Of a DNA stretch of 64,000 nt, positions 1 to 11,983 are shown one piece after another (within the stretch, counting starts at the first letter, position 1; every line of letters begins with the position of its first letter). The stretch comes from Pisaster brevispinus (lineage: Eukaryota > Echinodermata > Asteroidea > Forcipulatida > Asteriidae): contig JAMKCF010000001.1 in the NCBI GenBank assembly GCA_023634235.1, positions 10,674,258 to 10,738,257 on the forward strand, given 5' to 3'. Under the pieces are notes generated by a model. It ran no database searches and was not told where the DNA came from. It worked only from the letters and a program-made list of their open reading frames with translations. Position numbers and translations under genes: made by a program.

Positions 1-415
1 GTCGTGAGTCCAAGGACTGACGAGATGGCTTCGAGTGTGTTGCACCTTTCATGGGTTTGCCCTTGGTACCACTCAGGCCCTTAGCTGTGCTCTTTTTCAT
101 TGTGGTAAATCACAAAAGAGTGCTAGGCCAGGCACGTCCAGTGCCGATTTACTTATGGTCGGTACTGTACTGACCGGGGAAATTGAACGGCCTTACCGGC
201 GCAAATCCCCCACGGCAAACACACTAGTTCAGTGACCGGCTCAGTAACGATAGCAGACGGGGCAAGGGAGAGGCCAGAGGCCGGTATATCCCGTATAATA
301 TTAGCTTCGTTGGGCCCCACGCTCTCCGCTGGAGCGAGGGGGAGAGTGAGCAGGGGAAGGGAACAGATTTAACCGGTATACCCAAGCTCTCTCTCCGCTA
401 GCCTCCTGCACCGGA

Positions 416-570
416 CCGGGAGTACTTCTCCCGGGGCAGGGAGTTCAACTGGTCGCGACCAGAAGAACACTAGCGAAAAACGTACAGGACTTAGGCCTCG
501 GAGTCAGCCTCCTACAGCGGCCGGGAGTACTGCTCCCGGAGTAGGGAGTCTCACGGAAGTGAGACACTAG
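416..570 (+). repeat. Two hairpin-plus-CTAG modules, Helitron-like 3' ends
   Basis: Two related modules follow each other. Module 1 has the hairpin CCGGGAGtacttCTCCCGG (416-434), the perfect palindrome CTGGTCGCGACCAG (449-462) and CTAG at 470-473. Module 2 has CCGGGAGtactgCTCCCGG (521-539), the hairpin GTCTCACggaaGTGAGAC (548-565) and CTAG at 567-570, followed by T. Known Helitron 3' ends carry a short GC-rich hairpin just upstream of CTRR, so these could be tandem Helitron-type termini. The spacer to CTAG is 7 bases in module 1 but only 1 in module 2, which is unusually short. No Rep/helicase ORF is visible nearby, so the copy would be non-autonomous. Confidence 0.4.
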
Positions 571-3100
571 TTAATATTTATACAACGTAATTTATTAAAT
601 ATAAATAAGGAAGACACAGGAGACACAACAATAAATATATACACTTGTATTATACAGTAGATATATACATACACCATGGGGGTACGCTCGATCCCCGCGA
701 ACCACGGGTGCTACTCGCGCTCTGGTCCCAACAGAATTGTAACAAAAAACGTCTCAAAACTCAGGAAAAAGCGAAGGCACAAAATCTCAAGCTAAGCAAG
801 AGCGTGAAAACTCACGTGTACACCGTACCGCCGCTAGAAAAAGAAGGACGTAAGATGGCGGAGCTACCGCGTAGCATGCTGGGTGGGCGCAAAGGGCGCC
901 TGGGTGGGCACGAAGGGCGCCCTATTGGTTGTCAAATCTTTTTAGCGAATTTTAGCGAATTAGCCTGCCGGCTATATGAAATATGCATAAGTAGTGGCTA
1001 TTTGGGTAAGTGATTGAAATAGACTTATACTTACATAGTGGTCCTTCGAGAAAATATTTGTAAGGGCCTCCATCACAGCTTCTTCCTGATCCTCACTGAA
1101 AGGTCCATATGTCCATTCCTGCATCAGATATTCTACAAATTAAAGTTGGGATTTTTTTTTAAAGAAATGCACTATATAAAGAAAACAAACGTAGACACAA
1201 ATGAAGCAAAACCAAGTATGCCCAGTCATACTTCCTCCAAACAAGTATTTAAGATGCAAGGCCTGAAGTGTGGTCCCAAGCATAAAACTAAGTATAACTT
1301 TTAAAGTTAACACATTTTCAGGGAGTATCATCTATTCTAATGAAAAGTAAATTTTGTTGAAAAGTTGTATTATAAAGCACATGGAGCATAGGTCACCTGA
1401 TATATTGTTTGAATTCTGACAAAATCTTATTTTGGGCACTTATTATTTCACTACTACTAATCATTGGCAGGCTTTTTCATGTGATGTCTCAGAAGAAAGC
1501 TTGTTTTAAACAGTCTCAACCCTATCAAATTACCTATTTAAATTTTAAATGAAAATTGTGGACAAAATGGGCAACAATCGGGCCATGCAACTTAAACATT
1601 GCAAGTGAATTCAAAGTCTCTTTAAACATCCTTATTTGCTTCCCAGATTCCTTCTCATGCTTGATATTCTAAAAATCCCTCATGTATGAGCACAATCTCA
1701 AAGCCTAAATGTTTTGCTGTAAAATTCTCATGTGTTGTGGTGCAAATGCAGTTTTTACTCACTAAGTTTGACCATAGCCCAAATCCATAGGATGTTTTGT
1801 TAATTATCTTATTTATGTTGTAACTAATTGAAGCTATACCTCTTGATGATCCTCCTAATTTGAACTGATTGTGTCTGCATGAGGGGACCTGCAAGGGAAA
1901 CAAATTTCATTATTTGCTGTTGCTTATTAAGAGTAAAAACAGACCACACCACATACATTACGATTGTGAACTGCAGCACTTTTTTCTTAAGTTGTGTATA
2001 CAATTATCGATATTGCAGATAAAATAATCTTTATGCAATTTGATTTTATATGTTGTGCAAAATGAGTTTTTTTATACGTCAAGCAAATTTATATCTGGTA
2101 TGCTGTTATTGGATCTGGGAATGGAGGACCACAAGTCCGTTTGAATGACACAGGCAACTTGAAAAGTCTATTTTAGACACGTCTGATCTTTTTATGGATG
2201 CCCAGAAAAACGTGAGATACCTATTCAAGAAATGTGTAGGTAAATTCATTATCATTTGATAGAACAAGAAAAATTCCGTTTCACTGTCATTGACCAAGTT
2301 TATCAAGAATGTAAATGACCTCGGCCTCTACCTTGAATTCTTGTTACTTTAAACTTGGGGAAAAACAATTAATTATAGTGTACAAAGTAATCTAGAAATT
2401 ATATTACAAATGACGATAAGGCTGTAAATAAAACCATTAACTCGGCAACTATGGCTATGATCATGGAGTTTTAAAACACAGTTTCCTTTGTTATTAATTA
2501 GGGGTAAACAGCATAAATACTTGGTCTTCAATATATGGATTGCTGGCTGTTGTAATTAATGGACCAAACCGAACGTCAACCTCACAAAAAAAGTGGGAAT
2601 AATAGGCTTTGCTTTGATTTTGCTTGTTAACAACTGAATTTAACTCCTTGTTAGTTGGCTTTTCGAAAATTTGAAGACCGATTCTGGTGCAATTGTTCGC
2701 AAGTTTATTTTAAGATGTACATTTTGAAATCTAGATCTAGTATCAAACTGCACACTACTAATGTTATTTGTTATTCTTGACATGTTGAATAAACAGTGAT
2801 CAGACTTTGTGTCCAATTATACCTTTCCCTCGATGGTTGCCAAGGCTCCTCAGTTGAGTCTTTCTCGATGGTTGAATCTACAAATGTATTGAGAGAAAAA
2901 AGTATTTTTGATAATAAATAATCTGTACACATTCGGATATCCCCCAACATAAATTATGTACGCTGTTATTAACAAAATACTTGTTTGCTTCTTTTTCTAA
3001 TTTGTTATTTTTGTTTTTGTTTTAGGATGTAATGCTTTTGCTGTCTTAACTTCATATGTCATATTCATACTGACCTGACTAATTGTTATTGCAAATTCAG
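571..3100. other. AT-rich non-coding stretch
   Basis: Only short ORFs with no recognisable motifs. An ATG in a purine-rich context (AAGATGGCGG) lies at 852-861 next to a CCAAT-like ATTGG at 924-928, but no convincing exon follows. The rest is AT-rich intergenic or intronic sequence. Confidence 0.5.
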
Positions 3101-3358
3101 CTTATTGGTGATTCTATAGGCCTTAGTTATTGTTTGTGTAAGCTTGTTAAAACAGCAACTCACTTCTTGGACCGACTTTTTGCTGTACAGGAGCAAAGAC
3201 AAATAAATGTGCAGGATTTGGAACTGGCTCATCAAGTGGTGGAAACAAAATATGGCAAGTTTTGTGTGACACCACCGGACTTGCTTTCTACCAAAGACGT
3301 TCAGATTATACTAAATAAAATGCCCAGTTTTAACAACCATGCAATTCTCATTAGATAG
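3101..3358 (+). CDS. Exon-like ORF of unknown function
   Basis: An open frame of about 85 residues starts just after an acceptor-like CAAATTCAG (3092-3100) and ends at TAG 3356-3358. It begins LIGDSIGL and ends AILIR. The composition looks protein-like, with blocks such as KYGKFCVTPPDLLS and VQIILNKMPSF. I do not recognise the family. It could be the last exon of a host gene or a piece of a transposon protein. No neighbouring exon could be linked to it, so the annotation rests on the acceptor and the open frame only. Confidence 0.3.
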   Translation, partial: LIGDSIGLSYCLCKLVKTATHFLDRLFAVQEQRQINVQDLELAHQVVETKYGKFCVTPPDLLSTKDVQIILNKMPSFNNHAILIR

Positions 3359-6300
3359 TTATAATGGTGTGTCAGAGACCACAATACAAATCAGGTACAT
3401 GTTTTTTCAGCAGCCATCTTTAAATTTTCCGAAACAAATAAAATTGAACTAGTTGCACTGTCATCCGAAACAGTTAAGGACTATTTGTAAGCTTGTACAC
3501 GTTCGTGTGAACATTTTGCTATACAAATTGCACCGCTCATTGGGTTTGAGTTGCAATGATGAAACTGCTGTACAGATATTAGCAAAATAGTTGCTACGCG
3601 GGTAAAGTACATATGAGTTTTGTACTTTGCATTTGTGTGGCTTTCCCGCAATAATAAGACATGTAAATGCCCTCTTGATCAAAAAACAGAATGTATGTAT
3701 GCGATGGTATAATGCAGATTCTTAAGATCATAGCTACTTGATACAAATTTAGAGTTTCATAGTTTCATAAGAGTTTGATAGAATTCAGAGTTGATGCTTG
3801 CCCATTCTTGCTTGTTGTGCATTGTATGAGTGGCGCATTTTGTCTGCCAGTTGTTTTGATGTGTACTTTTTGTACATTGGACCTCGTTCTTGAAGTGCAT
3901 TTGCCTGATAACAAGTTATTGCAAAAGTTTGTAAGAATAAGAAATGGAGAATTGAACAGATGACGTCATAGTTTTGAAACTCGAAAATCCTACATCAAAG
4001 GCGTACGAAACTATTTAAAGTGCTTTGATGTACACGACATCAGCCATGTGCTTTCTTCACAGACATACAAATATGAAGAGGAATATTTTGATTTGTTTCA
4101 ACTTTTCCTAATTTTCTTAACTTACCGCATCCCTGAAGTTGCCTTTGGATTGTCCTTTTTAATTTCCTTATACGTATCCAGCATCTCCTTTTGTTGTTTA
4201 GAGGTGTACAAGTGTGTTCCAGACCTTTTCTTTTGGTAGAATTTCCCCACCTACATAACAATTAAGTAGAGTAAAACCAAAACCTAATAACATAAAGTGC
4301 TCAATCAGTACAGCATGCAGAGACATTTTTACAGGCTTAAAATATGTCAGGTTCTTTGTCTTTCAGTAAGATTATTGCAATACACATCAGACCACAAACA
4401 TTCAAACTTCAAACATAGTCAGTTTACTCTTGATCTTGACTTGCTGTGAAAATAGGGGAGCCTTTACTTTTCACAAACATCTCCTTGGAATATCACATAA
4501 ATGTATTGTTTGGCTCGGAAGATAAGTGGCATGAAACCCGCCTTCACACCCCTGCCCACAGTTCGCCACGGGAATCAGCATTGTAAAGCCGGGCAGTAGG
4601 AGTTTGAATAAGGAGAGGCTATTTGAGATGCTGATCATATTGGACATTTCCTGGAAGAGGAATGGCTCACCCCCCCCCCCTCTCCCACCCCGATCATCTT
4701 AAAACCTTTGATCCCCCAACCCCAATATATATGGGTAAATGCACAGTAAAGTGCCAAAAACATGCACTAGTTGATTCGCTGTAAAAAAAAAAAAAGTAAA
4801 TAAACTATGTCTACTTAAAGTTTTATGGCAGCATGAAATATCACTGGGTAGGTATAACCTTTTATTATTTTTAAGTATTATATGTAATCTAACATTGTCT
4901 TAATTATGTTAAAATACAAATGAAACATAAAAATGAGTATTTTTTATTAAATGTATACCCTGTAGTTTAATATAAAGCCAGGTGGATTCAGAGCCTATGT
5001 TAGTTTTGGGGGAAAATCCGTTCAGACGGAAGCGGTAACGGTAGTCGCCTGAGTGTTTTTGTTTAAAAGCCATGTGGTCTCACTATAAATAGTCAAAATC
5101 ATTTATATTTGCTGTTTGAAAGACAAGATATTATGTTGAAAAGATTCTGATTTTTATTTTATTGGAAAAACATTCTATACAGTTTTCATATCGATGTGAA
5201 TATCTCCTCTAAAATGTGTGTCGCCGGGGGACGACCGTTACCGCATCCCGAAAAATATAGCCATGAGCGCGCGAAAATATTTCCGACTACGTCATGGAAA
5301 CTGCATAACTGAACAATAAGAACGCGCCATCGAAAGTTTCCTTCAGTCTGGCTGGCAACCGGTAGGAGGCATTTAGTGGTTGTGTCGCTGGAAGAAATTC
5401 AAGAGACGACTGTTACGTAAGTAACGACCATTCCCATTTGTCTGTTATTGTTGTATAAACCAACATTATTTAAAGATTGGGCAGTGACATGTTTAGGGGT
5501 CTGTTTCAATCAGTATTGTAGTTAATTCTTTGCAAAGTGTTAGTCTTATTTTCCGTAGGCCCAAAAATTTACACAAGCTCCTAAAAACGACTACAACATT
5601 GTTGCATGTAGTAGATTAACCTGTGAGTGTGTGATACCAGCCACACGAGTTGTAGTCGGTGCTCATTTACACACACGCACAGTTGCACTACAGTGAGCTC
5701 GGGGCACCAGATAAAACGCCCTCAGGTGGCGGCGGCGTGTGGAACGAGTGTTGCGCTGGTTCCTCAGGTGGATATCATTGAAATAGCGTTGTAGCTGCTA
5801 TACACCAGCGAATTGTTTTTATGAATTAAGGCATCATACCTCGTTCACTGGTTGACGGCTGTGCTAAAGTATTCAATATTCAGTATTCAATATTTCAATA
5901 CTTCAATACTTCAATAGTTCATTATTTTGATGTTTTTGGATCGTAACGGAATAGAAAAATCGTAGATTTCCGCTGTTTTGGTGGTCTTGTTTTTTATTCT
6001 TTATTCCAGTGTGATCCTGGAGAAATTATTCAAACAAGACGTTTTGTCTTCACTTTGACTATGAAGTTGTATTTCCTGTGCAGACTATTTTATTAAAGCT
6101 TGTTTCTATTTTTTCTTATAATAATAGCTTAATATTTTCGATTTTTCTCTTGACAAAGTCTGCGCTGTATGTGCAATATTTTTTATCATAACGAAATAGA
6201 AAAACTACAAAGAATTTTTAATTTCCCCCTTTTACACTTGGAATTCGAGGTCCAATTTTGTTTGTTTGTTTTGGTTTTGGTTTGCTTTTTTTTTTATAGA

Positions 6301-6513
6301 GAAATGCTGTAGGATGTATGTCCATTAAATGGACATGATCAAGGAATACTTTTTCATATTGTTCATTATTAAAAGTCTTTATGGATTTACGAGTCTCGGA
6401 AAGAAATGACCGTACGAACAACCAGCATTATGGGTTTAGGAGTCCAATTTAATAACAGATAAATTATAATTAACTAACATTACTATTTTACAGAAAACGT
6501 TACTAGTTTCTTA
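3359..6513. other. Non-coding region with short inverted repeats
   Basis: No convincing gene. It includes a C run near 4672, a short inverted pair around TAACGGTAGTCG (about 5037-5048) and CGACCGTTACCGC (about 5232-5244), a CpG-richer patch at about 5200-5780, and AT-rich DNA to 6.5 kb. Confidence 0.5.
5343..5412 (+). promoter_or_regulatory. Candidate transcription start and non-coding first exon
   Basis: An initiator-like TTCAGTCT (about 5342-5349) sits in a CpG-richer patch. About 65 bp downstream is a strong donor, TTAC|GTAAGTAACG (about 5409-5418). There is no ATG frame of note in between, so this would be a 5'-UTR exon. No downstream coding exon was found on this strand before the retrotransposon at 6.9 kb. 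Confidence 0.25.
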
Positions 6514-6569
6514 ATCAGTTGGTCTGCATTGCTTAAAGATCACGACCAGGTCACGTCAGACCAACTGAT
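6514..6569. repeat. Perfect 13-bp inverted repeat
   Basis: ATCAGTTGGTCTG at 6514-6526 is matched by its exact reverse complement at 6557-6569, with a 30-bp spacer. It lies about 400 bp beyond the 3' end of the DIRS-like recombinase frame and could belong to that element's terminus or to a small foldback. Confidence 0.6.
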
Positions 6570-6980
6570 CAAAATAATTTCGGATTACACAAACGGTTTG
6601 TTTATCATTTGTTTTATCTTTAAAACACAATCTAACATTTGAGCAATACTATAACTTGGACCTAGTTTCATAATAAATATTTGTTAAATACTTTATCACT
6701 AGCCATCATGGCTTAAGTCTGGCACAAAATGAATCTCATAATCCCTTTAGTTGTTCACTTTAATAGTTGACATATTTTACATTTTAATGTGTCCAAATAG
6801 GCATTTATGTCATGGCACTTTCTTTTCTTATCAATTGTTTACTACGTGGTAGTTCCCTGTGGGGCAAAACCGCCATAAGACACCCCATGCATGTGACCCT
6901 TCACCTGCATTGAGTGACTCCCCACAAAAACTAGCACAAAGTCACAGCCATGGAACAAACCGAAAGCACCCACGCTTAAG

Positions 6981-7830
6981 TCACAACCGAACGTATGCCT
7001 TGAATGCATCTGATCGCCAGCGACCCATTTCCCGGATGTGTGCATCTGAGAAACCTAGAGACACTGCATGACATGCTGTTCCAATCCGGAAACTGTGGCC
7101 AGTATATAAGTCCGAGTCAAGACCAATAAATTTGACAGTTGAGCGTAACACTGTTGCAAATTGTAATCTCTGGACGGGGTTGCCCCCTGGCCAACAGTAC
7201 AAAAAGTCGGATTGAAAAATACGTCTTAAGTGTAAATACTTGTTAAGAGCATCCACTGGACAAAACTCATCATTCGTGCTTGCAATCTTTATGCAAACTG
7301 TGCTACCCTTGGAATGCTTAAAACAATTAAAATGTATCTTTAATCCATGACTATCTTCCGAAATCTGAATGTTATCAAGCTTTAAGATATTACTCGTATT
7401 CTTGTTAGACACTGTAATTTCTCCGACGCGTAAAAACGCCGCAAAAGCCAATAGGAACATACTTTTGTACAGAGCTTTTTGGTAAAATGTATGCGAACAA
7501 TGCTCCAATGCATTTACGAGCCTATGAAGTATGTGCGAGGTGATGGATAATCTTACATCAAACTTGGGCTTCTCCTTTTGTACCCCATATATAGCTTTCC
7601 GACTGACCCGGTTCTGGCATATTATGTAACTTATGTAGGAAATTAATTGCAGAAACATATGTCAAAATCGTACCGAACGCATACCTAGTCTCGTAGAAGT
7701 AAGCTACAAATAACGCCATTACTTATAGGTGGTACCGGCATTAAATTGCTAAAACCATACTTCCTGAAAAACTTTACCAAGTGATTTTGGGCTCTTTGGT
7801 ATGTTCTCAGCGTAGAATCAGACATCGATT
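6981..7830 (-). pseudogene. Tyrosine recombinase of the DIRS/Ngaro-like element
   Basis: The C-terminal catalytic part (7658-6981, 225 residues) shows the phage-integrase-like signature: Arg in FLRVGE, the H-x-x-R box in GHSFRIGTA, and Trp then the nucleophile Tyr in GRWRSDAFKAYVR. All catalytic residues are therefore present. The N-terminal SAM-like core-binding part lies upstream in other frames: MSDSTLRTYQRAQNHLV near 7812-7760, and TYVSAINFLHKL near 7660-7620 in yet another frame. At least two frame changes and a TAG separate these pieces, so no intact recombinase can be made. Known role of the family: integration of a circular cDNA intermediate by strand exchange. Confidence 0.8.
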
Positions 7831-7842
7831 TGTTTAGTAAGC

Positions 7843-8292
7843 TTAAAAGCCCTGGTACCAACTCTGCGGTTGTATTTCGACTGGCAGAGATACTGGGTGT
7901 TCCTTCGCTTTCGGGGCCGATTGCTTGAACGCCTCGATCTGTAGACGAGAAAGTTTATCTGCGAGTATATTTATACGACCCGGTACATGCACTGCCTTAA
8001 ACTGGATATTAAATAGCATACTGTTTATTACCAACTTACGAACAAGAGCCATTACTTTTACTTCTTTGGTAGTATTGGAATTGATGATATGCACTAGCGC
8101 TTGGTTGTCAGTGTGCATTAGTATCCTTTTGTTTGCTAAGTCTTGACCCCAGACATAAATTGCCGCAACAATGGGATAAAACTCTTTCAGTGTAATATTT
8201 TCTTTGGACCATGACTCAGGCCATTTACCAAAAAAACATTCTTTGTCCAATACAGCCCCGTACCCCAAAGAGCCAGAAGCATCTGTGTACAA
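7843..8292 (-). pseudogene. RNase H domain of the DIRS/Ngaro-like element
   Basis: This 149-residue frame starts MYTDASGSLGYGAV, which carries the first catalytic Asp. It continues with an acidic block (NITLKEFYPIV), HTDNQALVHII with the third acidic site, and NILADKLSR with the last. This is the canonical four-acid RNase H pattern. It overlaps the preceding RT frame (8587-8225) in a different frame, so one frameshift lies near 8225-8292. The role in the family is degradation of the RNA strand during reverse transcription. Confidence 0.85.
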
Positions 8293-9240
8293 GTGGAGAG
8301 TCTGGTCTGCTATCTATTGGTCCGATAGAAAAAATTGCTTTACCGTTAAATTGCTGCAAAAACAATAGCCATGCTTGTAAATCCAACTTTGCCTGAGCTG
8401 TTAAACGGATAAAATGCCAATGACATTTTATGCCTATAGTTAAATTAATTAGTCTTCTCAAAAAGGCGCGACCAGGGACCACAACCCTACAAGCGAAATT
8501 CAGAAAACCAATAATGGATTGCAACTCACGTAAAGTAATGTTGGCCTTTTTTATGGCATTACTGGTTATATCTATAGCTTTGACCAACTTGTCTGCTGGT
8601 AAACGGGCCGCCTTTGCTACTGTGTCTAATTATATTCCTGCAAACGTTAGGCATGTTGTTGGCCCTTCCGTTTTTTCCGGCGCCAGCGGAATACCTAAGA
8701 TATCACACAGCGTTTGAAAACCCTTTAAGTCGTGAAGCCCCTGCTGAAAGAAAGATGATATGATCAAAAAATCATCCAGAATATGAACTTAGCCCGCAGG
8801 CCTGAGTTCATTGTTTGCTCATATTCAACCGCTGTACTAATTCTTCGAATATTGCACAGCTGGAACGACAACCCATGGGTAAAGTTTTGTCGTAAAAGAA
8901 TTGGTTTTCCCAAGTTAGCCCTAGCAGATGATGGTCGTTAGGATGGACCGGTATAATTTTAAAAGCAGACTTTATATCCAATTTAGACATTACGCAACCA
9001 GACCCTAAACGCTGCAAAATCGTAATTGCGTCGTCTGTTGACACATAATGGACAGTTGCCATACAATCAGGAATGCCGTCATTAATTGAGCCATTTGTGG
9101 GGTAGGACAAGTGATGAATAATTCGAAATGACCCTGCTTGTTTTTTGGGAACAACCCCAATTGGGCTGACACAAAAGTTCTCGAGTGGCATATTTTTAAA
9201 GGGCCCAGCGAGTCTACCGCATTTTATCTCGGTATCCAGT
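8225..9240 (-). pseudogene. Reverse transcriptase of the DIRS/Ngaro-like element
   Basis: The fingers and palm region is in 9191-8808: VSPIGVVPKKQAGSFR, then motif A in KLDIKSAFKIIP, then the GCRSSCAIFEELV block. The catalytic LDD motif is encoded at about 8775-8760 as HILDDFLI, but in a different frame and just after an in-frame TAA. The thumb and connection continue in 8587-8225 (LRELQSIIGFLNFA). The upstream join to Gag also needs a frame change near 9240. The catalytic residues are present but spread over three frames. Confidence 0.85.
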
Positions 9241-10077
9241 TTTTCTGAGACTATTATGGGGTTTGTTAAGAGCCGACTTCAAATTTGTTGACACTCTAGC
9301 TTTCTGTGCACCAGCAAAACCGAGTTTAAACCCAAACGTAAAACCATCAACCAAAAATTTAACTTTTCCGGGATCATAACCTTGCAGTTTAACTTCAAGC
9401 ATATCTCTATTTATTGGTGTTGTTGGTTTGTCCAGGGCTAGAAGCGAACTGGCCTCTCCCTGCTCTGCCCCTAGGTGCGGTGAATCTGTCGTTTGACACG
9501 ACTGTGTTAGGTCCAGTTGCAGTGGCTTGTGTGAACTGTCCCCTTGCACGAAAACGTTGTTGAAAACGTTGTTGAAAACGTTGATCGCACTTAAAGGGGG
9601 GGGGTGTTTACCCATACATTTTGGGCAGTTATGTTTGTAACCACATACCCCATCACATGCTTGACCACGTAAAAAGCGGAAACAAAATCCCAGTCGTGGC
9701 TGATTTGCAAAAGCCTGTGAAGAAATTGAACCCAATGGCCTCGCTTGATAATTTCCGCGTCTAACCTCACCCATGGCATTGAACCCTCTTAGTGATTTAA
9801 GGTAAAGTTCCGTGTGAAAATGGTCCCACGGAAAAGCCATGGTTTGGCGCAGCTTCCGAAAGGCAACATCATATACGTTGAAGTTGCCCCCATCGCCTGC
9901 TATCTGACGTATCAGCTCACCATATTTGAGAAGCTTACCAGCTTCGGATGCAAACTTTTGTGTGTATACAGCGGAGAAAATTGCAAAAGCTGAAACCCAC
10001 TCGCTGATGGTTTTTGGCACTTTTTTATTTGCCGGCGTTAAGCATGACTTTTCGCCACTTGTTATTTGTTGGACCAT
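9214..10077 (-). pseudogene. Gag-like protein with Cys/His zinc knuckle
   Basis: A 287-residue frame. The N-terminal half (ISEWVSAFAIFSAVY, then YDVAFRKLRQTM) is a helical region typical of the Gag/linker part of DIRS-like elements. A Cys/His cluster follows: CFRFLRGQACDGVC, then HNCPKC and KH, consistent with zinc-binding fingers. The C-terminal part (LEVKLQGYDPGKVKFLV, then GFTFGFKLGF) is the usual lead-in to the reverse transcriptase. A 12-bp motif is triplicated in frame at about 9558-9590 and encodes a repeated NVFN. The frame ends at a stop at 9214 where the RT frame has already begun, so a frameshift lies near 9240. Confidence 0.7.
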
Positions 10078-10152
10078 AAGTTTGGTATGAATTACTTCTG
10101 AAGGGTTGAGTAGACAGCCAAACTCAATGTACTCATTGGCCCAAATCTTTTC

Positions 10153-10819
10153 TTAAGTTTCCTTATTAACCGCAAAGTCTAGAGGCAAAGGAGCAGAAAA
10201 AAACCTTGGTAGGGAGGCGACATGCCCCAGTCCCAGAGAACCGCCAGGATACGGCCCCAGTCCGCATCCTAGCGCCTCCCTGGTATTAGCAACAGGCAAG
10301 ACAGGAGCTGGCCCAAGCCCAGCCCCCGGCAAAGTTGTTACTGCATTTATATTTGTGACGTTGTTTGGCGCTTGTTGTGGAACTGACTCTGTAGCATGTA
10401 GCCCCCCAACTGGATTCTGAGGTGTCCAAGTAGACGCCGCTGCTGTTGGACGCATACTATGCGAGCCAATCGCCGTGACTGCACCACCTTGACACTGTGT
10501 AGGCCTACTTGCCGATGTCGGGAAAACTCTGGCAAGCTCTGACTGGACTGCTAGCCGAATGTGATCAGCTATGGCATCCACCATTGATGACGTGTCTAAA
10601 GACAGCTGCACTGTTTGCTCCTACTCCTGTGTTTCGGCTCTAACTTGGCCAACCATCGCAGGAGATGCAGCAGTGGTGTCTTGCCCAGTCTGCAGTGGAG
10701 CTAGGTTTTCACTGCCTGTCCCGGAGGTGCTGTCTACGGGCTTTTTTGCGAGGCCGCAAACGCTTTCTTGGCTCTTCAGGTGCCGAACCGGCAGCCACGG
10801 GTCGTTTTCTACGTGGCAT
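10153..10819 (-). pseudogene. N-terminal Gag region of the DIRS/Ngaro-like element
   Basis: A plausible start is the ATG at 10819-10817. It encodes a very basic head, MPRRKRPVAAGS, then PRKRLRPRKK, resembling a nuclear-localisation or nucleic-acid-binding segment. The frame then shifts, near 10745, into one that runs SGTGSENLAPLQTGQD. That frame meets an in-frame TAG near 10621 and continues as SLDTSSMVDAIADHIRLAV to 10153. The remainder is Pro/Ala/Gly-rich and low in complexity. The assignment to this element rests on position and frame continuity toward the zinc-knuckle frame. Confidence 0.55.
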
Positions 10820-10873
10820 CCTGTAACAGTAATCAAACTAAGAAGACCGCAGTCATCTGATAATATTATAATA

Positions 10874-10908
<35 letters not shown>

Positions 10909-11778
10909 CTGATTTTGAACTCCTTGGCCGATGCCATTATATTGACAACGACAATGATTATTATTATTATTTTTGTATTATTTTTTTTTAATTTTTTATA
11001 TAATGACTTGAACCAATTATACTACACCATAACCATGATAATCATCTACAACCTCAAAGCCCCAACCTGTGGTGACTAAATCATGACTGTATCAACATTG
11101 ATACAAAAACAAACTGACCGCATAAAGCAATAAGAAGACCACTTTATGATGTCGAATAGCTCTCCATACAAGCAGCTAACGCTGAAATGGGCCATTCTAA
11201 ACAAGGCTAGAGCAGAAGCATAAGATCACCATGCCCTTTTAACAGCACTCCAAAACAACAATTAATAGTTGATTGGGCCGTCCTTTTAAAGTAAGTTACA
11301 GGGTTTGTTGTTGTTTTGTTTTTTTTTGTTTTTTTTTTGCCTTAAACCATTTTTTTATGAAATGTATACCATTACATAATCCTTTGTTTATGCGCTAAAC
11401 TATGCGTGGTTAATATTTTTTCCTCATGTTTGAGACTGAGGACTAACTTTACGCCGGTTTTATTATTGATGTTTTTGCAAGAAAGCGAGGACATTACCTT
11501 GGCATTTTCAACAATCCTGTAACATACTTTAAACCAAAACATATATAGCCTTGCTTCAAAAACGGGTTAAGCCACGTAAACTGCTAATCACATAGCATTG
11601 CGGTCAGATATATCAAGCTCATTTATTTTTGAGTAACTGGCCAAACAGGGCCCTCTCGTCAACCTGGAACCGAGCATGAAGCTTTAAGGGCTCCCCGGTA
11701 ACAGCTTTGGTTGTACTTTTGATCATACACACTATTACGACACAAAAAGCATGTGATAAATAAGCCCTATCATGTTCT
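10820..11778. other. Non-coding spacer with a long T tract
   Basis: Begins with a T run of about 30 at 10879-10908, then short ATT repeats near 10960-11000. The rest is AT-rich, with no gene or motif I can support. Confidence 0.6.
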
Positions 11779-11795
11779 ATGATAAAACAAATCCT

Positions 11796-11925
11796 TGATT
11801 GGTTGTTGTTGTTTGTTGTTGTTTGTTGTTGTTTGTTGTTTGTTGTTGTTGGTTGTTGTTGTTTGTTGTTGTTGTTTGTTGTTTGTTGTTTGTTGTTTGT
11901 TGTTAATTGTTTGTTGTTTGTTGTT

Positions 11926-11983
<58 letters not shown>

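Larger units (their letters stand above)
6981..10819 (-). mobile_element. Degraded DIRS/Ngaro-like tyrosine-recombinase retrotransposon
   Basis: Reading the minus strand, the order is Gag start (10819), zinc-knuckle Gag (10077-9214), reverse transcriptase (9240-8590), RNase H (8292-7843) and tyrosine recombinase (about 7830-6981). The RT-RH-YR order with a YR in place of a DDE integrase defines the DIRS/Ngaro group. No methyltransferase domain is visible between RH and YR, which fits Ngaro better than DIRS proper. Every domain is interrupted by frameshifts or stops, so this copy is dead. I could not define the split direct or inverted terminal repeats expected of the group, so the element ends are unknown. 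Confidence 0.85.

Noticed and set aside
1..40. CTGACGAG near the start, reminiscent of a hammerhead core
   Set aside because: No stem II followed by GAAA is present at a suitable distance.
645..1013. 122-codon plus-strand frame near the window start
   Set aside because: No recognisable motif and no supporting splice signals.
10571..10912. Plus-strand frame ending in poly-Phe
   Set aside because: It is antisense to the Gag-like region and its tail is the T tract at 10879-10908.
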